Shown here: piece by piece, positions 1 through 5,566 of the stretch
Layout of the letters: each line of letters starts with the position of its first letter
Position numbering within the stretch: position 1 is the first letter of the stretch
Source: Anaerolineales bacterium
GTDB taxonomy: Bacteria > Chloroflexota > Anaerolineae > Anaerolineales > Villigracilaceae
Length of the DNA stretch: 62,972 nt
NCBI GenBank assembly: GCA_016934715.1
Contig: JAFGSI010000036.1
Coordinates: forward strand, 1 to 62,972
Direction: 5' to 3'
Notes under the pieces: model-generated
Told to the model about the DNA's origin: nothing
The model's database searches: none
What the model saw: only the letters and a program-made list of their open reading frames with translations
Translations under genes and position numbers: made by a program

Positions 1-11
1 CTGCCGGATCA

Positions 12-43
12 TCGTTGTGAGGGTCTATGGCTCCTCACAACGA
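12..43. repeat. Perfect 11-bp inverted repeat (hairpin)
   Basis: Positions 12-22 (TCGTTGTGAGG) are the exact reverse complement of 33-43, with a 10-nt loop at 23-32. The stem lies in an AT-richer stretch (about 1-245) unlike the rest of the window, and is followed by a short A run. It could be a terminator of a gene to the left or a structure at the end of a lost element. No flanking gene is visible, so its role cannot be settled. Confidence 0.6.
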
Positions 44-244
44 AAACCACTCCCGCGAGGGGAACGGGGGGGGTAATATAACTGATCTTATCGGTATTAT
101 GAACCAGAGAGGTCTATATTATTACATGGGAAGAGGCGATAAGCGAGGATGCGATAAGGAAATAGGGGCTCGCCGGGAAGGGGTCTTTGCTTGCCCTGTA
201 AGGGGCCGAGCTAATTGGTGGGGAAAGTCTGAAATAAATTGTAG
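44..244. other. Noncoding AT-richer left-edge segment
   Basis: I see no credible gene here. The open frame starting at 27 has no recognisable motif and an odd composition. The segment contains the octamer GCGATAAG twice close together (about 136-160) and AT-rich patches such as GGTAATATAA. It ends at the point where the PHP-like remnant begins, and a stop codon at 242-244 blocks any upstream extension of that remnant. Confidence 0.4.
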
Positions 245-579
245 TACTACGTGATCGGCTCGCTGCACTTCGGCGGCCAGAACTGCTGTTCCACGAGCTC
301 TACTACCGGGCTCACACCGCCGACGAAGTATACGGCGATTACTTCGCCGAACTCGAAAGAATGGTCCAGGCTGCCGACTTCGATATCATCGGCCACCTGT
401 ACATCCCGATCCGGACGGCCGGGCCGATCCTGGGATACGAGCCGTCCCAATCGGACGCCCACCAGATCGACCAGATCGGTCTCCACATGGGAAAGGCTCT
501 CAAAACCTTCCAAGCTGCCGGGATCAAGCACCTAACCTGCTTCGAAGGGCGCCAGGCATATCCCATCCCGATCCCCTAG
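245..579 (+). pseudogene. Broken PHP-family (histidinol-phosphatase-like) gene remnant
   Basis: The frame at 245-271 reads YYVIGSLHF, the typical central strand of PHP-domain phosphatases. Homology then moves to a second frame, which reads LYYRAHTADEVYGDYFAELE, then FDIIGHL, then a terminal block SDAH...ALKTFQAAGIKHLTCFE ending at 579. The family normally has several dozen residues between the DIIGHL and SDAH blocks, and these are missing. A stop codon at 242-244 cuts off the amino end. The three lesions (lost 5' part, a frameshift near 272-295, an internal deletion) make this a decayed gene. PHP phosphatases use clustered His and Asp residues to bind three metals and most of that set is absent. 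The assignment rests on motif memory, not a search. Confidence 0.65.
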
Positions 580-587
580 ATCTGTGG

Positions 588-593
588 TTTAAT
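588..593 (+). promoter_or_regulatory. -10 box for a predicted leaderless yqeB transcript
   Basis: TTTAAT lies 6 nt before the ATG at 600 and no Shine-Dalgarno sequence is present between them, so transcription would start at or next to the start codon. No convincing -35 box is visible. Confidence 0.45.
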
Positions 594-599
594 ATCTCC

Positions 600-1406
600 A
601 TGCCCTCTATCGTTCTGATCCGAGGCGGTGGCGACCTGGCTAGCGGCGTTGCCGTGCGCCTGATCCGGTCCGGCCTGCAGGTCGCCATGACCGAGATCGC
701 CCAACCGCTGGCCGTTCGCCGGACAGTTGCCTTTGCCGAGGCGATCTATGCAGGCGAGGTGACTATCGAGGACCTTACCGGCGTGCGGGTCGCTGACCCG
801 ACCGACAGCCTGTCGATCCTGGCTGTCTTCGGTCGTCAGCAGGTGCCGGTGCTGGTCGACCCGGAGTGTGTTTCCGCCCAGGCACTGCGCCCGGCGGTGA
901 TCGTCGACGGCCGCATGACCAAGCGCCCCCCTGAACCGATCGGGTACATGCCGGCTATGTACATCGGCCTGGGGCCGGGGTTCGTCGCCGGTGAGAACTG
1001 CCAGGCTGTGATCGAGACTCGCCGCGGTCACACGCTTGGACGCGTCTGCTGGGCCGGCAGTCCAGACCTCGACACCGGTCAGCCTGATGGAGACCCGGCC
1101 CGGGTCCTGCGCGCCCCTTGCGACGGGATCCTGGTCGCCCTTGCCAGGATCGGCCAGCACATCGAATCCGGTCAGGTGATCGCCGAGGTCGAAGGAGAAG
1201 CCCTGGCGGCACCCTTCAATGGTGTGCTGCGCGGCCTGCTCCATCCAGGCCTGAGCGTGACCCGCGGTCTGAAGGTTGGCGACCTGGACCCGCGCGACGA
1301 CCCGCGCCTCTGCAGCCTGGTCTCAGACAAAGCCCTGGCGATTGGCGGCGGTGTACTCGAAACGATCCTTTCCCGGCCTGAACTGCGCACCCAGCTATGG
1401 GGATAG
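600..1406 (+). CDS. yqeB: Selenium-dependent molybdenum hydroxylase maturation protein, YqeB (EF2563) family
   Basis: A 268-residue protein that starts with a Rossmann-like segment holding GGGDLASG (residues 9-16), the hallmark of the YqeB/EF2563 family. These proteins sit in clusters for selenium-dependent molybdenum hydroxylases such as xanthine dehydrogenase-like enzymes. The biochemical step is unknown; a role in activating the molybdenum cofactor in the cytoplasm is assumed. Later blocks include GPGFVAG and a C-terminal glycine-rich IGGGVLETIL. The next gene begins 13 nt downstream and encodes the usual partner YqeC, which supports the call. No structural hydroxylase genes lie in this window, so the target enzyme must be encoded elsewhere or to the left. 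Confidence 0.85.
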   Translation: MPSIVLIRGGGDLASGVAVRLIRSGLQVAMTEIAQPLAVRRTVAFAEAIYAGEVTIEDLTGVRVADPTDSLSILAVFGRQQVPVLVDPECVSAQALRPAVIVDGRMTKRPPEPIGYMPAMYIGLGPGFVAGENCQAVIETRRGHTLGRVCWAGSPDLDTGQPDGDPARVLRAPCDGILVALARIGQHIESGQVIAEVEGEALAAPFNGVLRGLLHPGLSVTRGLKVGDLDPRDDPRLCSLVSDKALAIGGGVLETILSRPELRTQLWG

Positions 1407-1419
1407 CGCTTCTCGATCC

Positions 1420-2754
1420 ATGAACTTATCCCAGGCCTTGCGCCTCCCCTCTGCTCCCTGCCTCGCCCTGGTCGGCGCTGGCGGCAAGACGACCGCCCTG
1501 TTCATGCTGGCCCGTCAACTCGCCCCCGCAATCGTCACCACAACGACTCATCTGGGCGCCTGGCAGGTCCACCTGGCGGACCGCCATCTAATCCTTTCAT
1601 CACCGGCTGACCTGGCCGCTCTGGAAAAGGATGCGCTCCAGGGTGTGACCCTGGTGACCGGCCCACTGGAGGGTCAAAGGGCTCATGGGGTCGACGAATC
1701 TATCGCATCATGGCTACACGCATTCTGCGAGAGGCGCTGCCTGCCCTTGCTGGTCGAAGCAGACGGCTCCCGGGCAAAGCCGCTCAAGGCTCCCGCAGAT
1801 CACGAACCAGCCATTCCGCCCTTCGTCGAGACGGTCGTGGTGGTGGCGGGGTTGTCGGCGCTGGGAGGTGCGCTCGCGCAGGAAAACGTTCAGCGGGTCG
1901 AACAATTCAGACGAGTCAGCGATTCTAGCGATCAACAGAGGATCACGCCTGAACTGGTCGCGAAAGTACTGACCAGCGAACAGGGCGGATTGAAGAACAT
2001 CCCGATCGGGGCGCGGCGAGTGGCACTGCTCAACCAGGCCGACACACCTGCCCTGCAGGCGCAGGGAAAGCAGCTGGCGGAAGCAATCCTGCCAGCGTAT
2101 GATGCCGTGGTGATTGCTGCATTACAACCCGCAGGTCAACCAACCATCAATTCGCTCGTGCACGCGACCATCGAGCCGGTCGCCGGGATCCTCCTGGCGG
2201 GAGGGGAAGCCAGCCGTTTCGGCCAACCCAAGCAGTTGCTCGATTTCCATGGCCAGCCGTTCGTACGCGCCGCCGCCCGGGCCGCAATCACCGCCGGACT
2301 CTCGCCGGTGATTGCCGTCAGTGGGGCCCACGCCCAGGCGGTCGAAGCCGCCGTTGAGGGGCTCCCATTGACGACGATCCACAACTCCGACTGGCAAAGC
2401 GGACAGGCCACCTCCATTCGTACCGGGGTAGGGGCCCTGTCCTCCAGGGTCGGCGCGGTCATCTTCCTGCTGGCCGATCAACCCCAGGTGACACCGGCCG
2501 TGCTGCGTGCTCTGACCGAGAGTCATTCCGCCACGCTGGCCCCGATCATCGCCCCGCTGGTGCTGGAACAGCGCGCCAACCCGGTCCTGTTCGACCGGGT
2601 CACCTTCCCCGATCTGCGAGCTCTCTGCGGGGACACCGGCGGAAGAGCGCTCTTCACCCACTTTCCGGTCAACTACCTGCCCTGGCATGATGCGAGTCTG
2701 CTGACTGACGTCGACACCCCTGACGACTACCGGAGGCTGCTCGATGAGTGCTAG
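1420..2754 (+). CDS. yqeC: YqeC-MocA fusion: hydroxylase accessory protein joined to a molybdenum cofactor cytidylyltransferase-like domain
   Basis: The ATG at 1420 gives 444 residues; the frame opens earlier, but that part only shadows yqeB. Residues 19-25 (GAGGKTT) form a P-loop like that of YqeC, and VEADGS near residue 114 with the following KPLKAP is also YqeC-like. From about residue 254 a nucleotidyltransferase begins with GILLAGGEASRFGQPKQLL, the CTP-binding signature of MocA/MobA enzymes, and carries LLADQPQV further on. MocA attaches CMP to molybdopterin to make the dinucleotide cofactor. The protein therefore joins two maturation steps in one chain. It overlaps the next gene by 11 bp, and that gene encodes another MocA-like enzyme, so the two transferase domains may have divided roles. 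Confidence 0.85.
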   Translation: MNLSQALRLPSAPCLALVGAGGKTTALFMLARQLAPAIVTTTTHLGAWQVHLADRHLILSSPADLAALEKDALQGVTLVTGPLEGQRAHGVDESIASWLHAFCERRCLPLLVEADGSRAKPLKAPADHEPAIPPFVETVVVVAGLSALGGALAQENVQRVEQFRRVSDSSDQQRITPELVAKVLTSEQGGLKNIPIGARRVALLNQADTPALQAQGKQLAEAILPAYDAVVIAALQPAGQPTINSLVHATIEPVAGILLAGGEASRFGQPKQLLDFHGQPFVRAAARAAITAGLSPVIAVSGAHAQAVEAAVEGLPLTTIHNSDWQSGQATSIRTGVGALSSRVGAVIFLLADQPQVTPAVLRALTESHSATLAPIIAPLVLEQRANPVLFDRVTFPDLRALCGDTGGRALFTHFPVNYLPWHDASLLTDVDTPDDYRRLLDEC

Positions 2755-3355
2755 GATTGCCGCCGTGATCCTGGCCGCCGGCCAGTCGCGCCGCATGGGC
2801 TGCCCCAAACTGCTCCTGCCCTGGGGACAGACGACTGTCTTGGGACAGGTCATCACCGCGTTTGCGACAGGACTGGCAGCGGATTTCGAGATCGTTGTCG
2901 TGACCGGCGCCGATCGCGAGCAAATCGAGGCCCTGGTTGGCCGAATGACCGCGATCCCCGTCCGGGCAGTCCACAATCTCAACCATCGCGAGCGCGGGAT
3001 GCTGGGCTCAATTCAGGCCGGGATCCGGGCACTCGCTCCGGGCGTGGAGGCCGCACTGATCGGCCTCGGTGACCAGCCCCAGGTCCGGGAAGAGACCGTG
3101 CAAGACGTCTGTGCGGTCTACCGAACGACCCATGCCGACCTGATCGTGCCCTCCTTCCAGAACCGGCGCGGCCATCCCTGGCTGGTGTCCCGCCCATTGT
3201 GGGACGAGATTCTCCAACTGCCCGCCACAACCACGCCACGGCAGTTCCTATCGGCGCAGGCCGGGACACTCCACTACGTGGACGTCCCCGACGACAGCAT
3301 TCTGCGCGATCTGGACACGCCCGAGGCCTACGAAAACCAGCGCCCGCGGGTATAA
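2744..3355 (+). CDS. mocA: Molybdenum cofactor cytidylyltransferase-like protein (MocA family)
   Basis: A stand-alone 203-residue nucleotidyltransferase. Residues 8-24 (VILAAGQSRRMGCPKLL) form the glycine-rich nucleotide-binding loop with the catalytic Lys, and GLGDQPQV provides the metal-binding Asp region. The family transfers a nucleotide, usually CMP, to molybdopterin. It overlaps the end of the yqeC fusion by 11 bp, so the genes are probably translated together. Having one free and one fused copy side by side is unusual. A link to a related cofactor or to a nucleotide-sugar pathway cannot be excluded, but the GQSRRMG loop and the context favour molybdenum. A TATAAT overlaps its stop codon and may drive the next gene. 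Confidence 0.85.
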   Translation: MSARIAAVILAAGQSRRMGCPKLLLPWGQTTVLGQVITAFATGLAADFEIVVVTGADREQIEALVGRMTAIPVRAVHNLNHRERGMLGSIQAGIRALAPGVEAALIGLGDQPQVREETVQDVCAVYRTTHADLIVPSFQNRRGHPWLVSRPLWDEILQLPATTTPRQFLSAQAGTLHYVDVPDDSILRDLDTPEAYENQRPRV

Positions 3356-3356
3356 T
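3351..3356 (+). promoter_or_regulatory. TATAAT -10 box overlapping the mocA stop codon
   Basis: A perfect TATAAT covers the TAA stop of the upstream gene, 61 nt before the response regulator start at 3418. No good -35 match is present at 17 nt. It suggests that the response regulator and following genes form a separate transcription unit. Confidence 0.4.
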
Positions 3357-3417
3357 CCCCTTGTCCGTTCGCCAACCTTGTGCTATGTTGCCCAGCAGTA
3401 AAAGGAATTATTTATCG

Positions 3418-3804
3418 ATGAAACCGGCAGAGCAAACGATTATCGTGGTCGAAGATGAACAGGACGCTGCAGAGATGTTCTCCGAAATGATGCGCGTCAG
3501 CGGCTATCGAGTCCTGACCGCCACCAGCAGCACACCGGCGATGGACATGATCGCCAGTGAACGACCGGCAGCCGTCATCCTGGACATCATGATGCCGGAT
3601 GTCTCCGGCCTGGAGGTCCTGCGCTTTATGCGCGCAGACCCGCAGTTGGCCAGGATCCCGGTTGTGGTTGTCTCGGCCAAGAGCTTGCCTGTGGACATCA
3701 AATCCGGCCTGGACGCCGGAGCGGCCATCTACTTGACCAAGCCGGTTGGTTTCCTGGATCTGAAAGAGGCGATCGAAAGAGTCCTCGGGGGGCAGAGTGC
3801 CTGA
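3418..3804 (+). CDS. Single-domain response regulator
   Basis: The ATG at 3418 follows AAAGGA and gives 128 residues, which is one CheY-like receiver domain. The acidic pair is in VVEDEQD, the phospho-acceptor is Asp56 in ILDIMMPD, and the conserved Lys108 sits in LTKP. No output domain follows, so it must act through protein contact or as a phosphate sink. No histidine kinase lies next to it; the nearest in the window is at 53284. It ends 8 bp inside thpR. A similar single-domain regulator is encoded at 36128. Confidence 0.88.
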   Translation: MKPAEQTIIVVEDEQDAAEMFSEMMRVSGYRVLTATSSTPAMDMIASERPAAVILDIMMPDVSGLEVLRFMRADPQLARIPVVVVSAKSLPVDIKSGLDAGAAIYLTKPVGFLDLKEAIERVLGGQSA

Positions 3805-4393
3805 ACCAAACGACCAGGTGCGCGCCTTCATTGCCATCGAACTGCCTGCCAATCTCCAGCAGGCAATCGCCAGTGCAACTGCCGGGCTGCAGGAAGCATT
3901 GCCCCGCCCGCTCGTTCGCTGGGTGGCAACCCAGAACGTTCACCTGACCATAAAATTCCTGGGCGATGTCGCTCCGGGAAATCTGGAGCGGCTGGCCGAA
4001 GCCCTGGGCGACGAGGCCGCGGCCCATCACCCGTTTGAGGCCTCTGTGGGCAAGCTCGGCGCGTTCCCGAATCCGCGCCGGCCGCGCGTGATCTGGGTCG
4101 GTCTGGAGGCCCCGGCATCCTTGCTGTCCCTGCAGCGCGGCGTGGAGGCCGTCTGCGCCCGGATGGGATTCCCGGCCGAAGCGCAGCGCTTCCACCCCCA
4201 CCTGACCCTCGGCCGGTTGACCAAGCTGGTCACCGCCCCGGATCTGGAACGGGTCCAGACAGCCCTGGGCAAGACCGAGGTCGGCCTCCTGGGAAAACTC
4301 AATGTAAATTCGATCCAGATCTTCAAGAGTGATTTGAAACCTGGCGGCCCGATCTACTCCCGGCTGCATGTCCTGCCGCTGACAACTTCATGA
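3797..4393 (+). CDS. thpR: RNA 2',3'-cyclic phosphodiesterase (LigT/ThpR)
   Basis: A 198-residue 2H phosphoesterase starting at GTG 3797, inside the end of the preceding gene. The two catalytic H-x-T motifs are HLTIKF (His49) and HPHLTLGR (His135), with the spacing expected for the family. The enzyme hydrolyses 2',3'-cyclic phosphate ends to 2'-phosphates and can join certain tRNA halves in vitro. The short overlap with the response regulator and the close start of rsfS suggest a single operon with RNA- and ribosome-related members. Length is normal. Confidence 0.88.
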   Translation: MPEPNDQVRAFIAIELPANLQQAIASATAGLQEALPRPLVRWVATQNVHLTIKFLGDVAPGNLERLAEALGDEAAAHHPFEASVGKLGAFPNPRRPRVIWVGLEAPASLLSLQRGVEAVCARMGFPAEAQRFHPHLTLGRLTKLVTAPDLERVQTALGKTEVGLLGKLNVNSIQIFKSDLKPGGPIYSRLHVLPLTTS

Positions 4394-4401
4394 GGTGATC
4401 C

Positions 4402-4746
4402 CTGAACGCTATTGACCTTGCCCATACCATCGTCAACGCCCTGGAAGACAAGAAGGGGGAGGATATCCTCCTGCTCGATATCCAGGAACTGACCAGTTTT
4501 ACCGACTATTTCGTCATCTGTACCGGCACCAGCAACCGCATGCTCCAGGCCATGGCCGACGGTCTGATCGAAAAGACCCGCGCCGAGCATAAGAAAAAAG
4601 GCCGCCTGGAAGGCCAACCCGACACCGGCTGGATCGTGGTCGACTACGGCGATGTGGTCGTTCACCTGTTCGACCCGGAGATGCGGGGCTTCTACCGCCT
4701 GGAAGAACTGTGGAGAGAAGGGAAAATCCTTCTGCGCCTGCAATGA
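4402..4746 (+). CDS. rsfS: Ribosomal silencing factor RsfS, apparent CTG start
   Basis: The homologous frame covers residues from LNAIDLAHTIVNALEDKKGE through LDIQELTSFTDYFVICTGTS to the end at 4746 (114 residues with the start), which is the full RsfS length. RsfS binds ribosomal protein uL14 and blocks subunit joining when nutrients run low. A TGA at 4396-4398 closes the frame upstream, and the first in-frame ATG (4540) would remove the conserved half. The only sensible start is CTG at 4402, preceded by a good TGAGGTGA ribosome-binding site. It overlaps the next gene by an ATGA quartet. An ATT start at 4411 is less likely because it is farther from that site. Confidence 0.85.
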   Translation: MNAIDLAHTIVNALEDKKGEDILLLDIQELTSFTDYFVICTGTSNRMLQAMADGLIEKTRAEHKKKGRLEGQPDTGWIVVDYGDVVVHLFDPEMRGFYRLEELWREGKILLRLQ

Positions 4747-5015
4747 CAGACGATACGATTCGCCGGCTCTCCGGGGCCAATATGGACATCGACCTGGCCA
4801 CGCCGCCCGGGCAGATCGCCTGGCAGCAGGACCGCTGCCCGTGGAACGAGGCCGAAGGGAGCGATGTCCATCGTTGTGCGGTCAAGGACGTATCCATCTG
4901 CCCTTATTTCTGCGGGGTGGAATTCATGGATACACTCCTGTGCAGTTACCCCCACAAGAATCCCTCTCAGGATGGGATGTCGAACGGACCGACAAGATCG
5001 GGCGGGGCCACCTGA
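4743..5015 (+). CDS. Small cysteine-rich protein of unknown function, coupled to rsfS
   Basis: A 90-residue protein whose ATG overlaps the rsfS stop (ATGA), so the two are very probably translated together. It holds five Cys in its middle: CPW, then HRC, then ICPYFCGVEF and LLCSYP. This pattern suggests metal binding or disulfides. There is no signal peptide and no membrane segment. The carboxyl tail is hydrophilic and runs straight into the terminator hairpin. I do not recognise a characterised family, though the tight coupling and regular Cys spacing argue for a real gene. Confidence 0.65.
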   Translation: MTDDTIRRLSGANMDIDLATPPGQIAWQQDRCPWNEAEGSDVHRCAVKDVSICPYFCGVEFMDTLLCSYPHKNPSQDGMSNGPTRSGGAT

Positions 5016-5030
5016 CCCGCCCGATCTTGT
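4992..5030. terminator. Bidirectional terminator between the rsfS operon and ndk
   Basis: Positions 4992-5006 (ACAAGATCGGGCGGG) pair perfectly with 5016-5030 around a 9-nt loop, giving a 15-bp GC-rich stem. It lies between two converging genes (stop codons at 5015 and 5038) and overlaps the end of the Cys-rich gene. No long T run follows on either strand, but the stem strength and position fit termination from both sides. Confidence 0.75.
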
Positions 5031-5037
5031 CCAATAT

Positions 5038-5490
5038 CTACCCCTCGAAAATCCATCGATCCACGTCGCGTCCCCAATTGACAAGTTCTTCAGCCTTGAA
5101 CCACAAAGCGACCTCCTTCGCTCCGTTCTCGCCCGAGTCAGAGGCGTGAGTCAGGTTGCGCCCAACCTCCAGGGCGTAATCGTGGCGGATCGAGCCGGGT
5201 GCTGCCTCGGTCGGGCGAGTGGCGCCCATTGTCTGACGGATGGCAGCGATCGCGTTGGGGCCCTCCCAGGCCATCGCCATGACCGGTGCGGAGGTGATGT
5301 ACTTGATCAGGCCGTCGTAGAAAGGCTTGCCTTTGTGAATGGCGTAGTGAGTCTCGGCCAGTTCCTGGGACACCTGGACGAACCTGGCAGCGACCAGCCG
5401 CAGACCGCGGCGTTCAAGGCGAGAAATCACCTCCCCAATCAGCCCACGCTGGACGCCATCGGGTTTTACGAGCACGAGGGAACGTTCCAT
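5038..5490 (-). CDS. ndk: Nucleoside diphosphate kinase
   Basis: A 150-residue enzyme that moves the terminal phosphate from ATP to other nucleoside diphosphates. The start reads MERSLVLVKPDGVQRGL, which contains the conserved Lys. The phospho-histidine is in NLTHASDS, where most relatives have NxxHGSDS; Gly to Ala next to the active His is a mild variation. The end reads WFKAEELVNW, as usual. It is a monocistronic-looking gene between two hairpins, 5516-5542 upstream and 4992-5030 downstream. Confidence 0.95.
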   Translation of the reverse strand: MERSLVLVKPDGVQRGLIGEVISRLERRGLRLVAARFVQVSQELAETHYAIHKGKPFYDGLIKYITSAPVMAMAWEGPNAIAAIRQTMGATRPTEAAPGSIRHDYALEVGRNLTHASDSGENGAKEVALWFKAEELVNWGRDVDRWIFEG

Positions 5491-5515
5491 GATTTTCTCC
5501 AGTGATTGAAAGAAT

Positions 5516-5542
5516 GACCTCGGGACGGGTCGTCCCGAGGTC
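5516..5542 (-). terminator. Hairpin terminator after the Trp-motif TPR gene
   Basis: Positions 5516-5526 (GACCTCGGGAC) and 5532-5542 form a perfect 11-bp stem with a 5-nt loop. It lies 25 nt past the minus-strand stop at 5567 and is followed in that direction by ATTCTTTC. It probably ends the long TPR transcript before ndk. Confidence 0.65.
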
Positions 5543-5566
5543 CGATTTTACCACGGCCCTCCGGGC

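Noticed and set aside
27-254. 75-residue open frame at the left edge
   Set aside because: It starts inside the hairpin loop, has no ribosome-binding site, and its sequence resembles no protein.
3418-3804. Two-component pair with the neighbouring gene
   Set aside because: The neighbour is thpR; the only histidine kinase is about 50 kb away.
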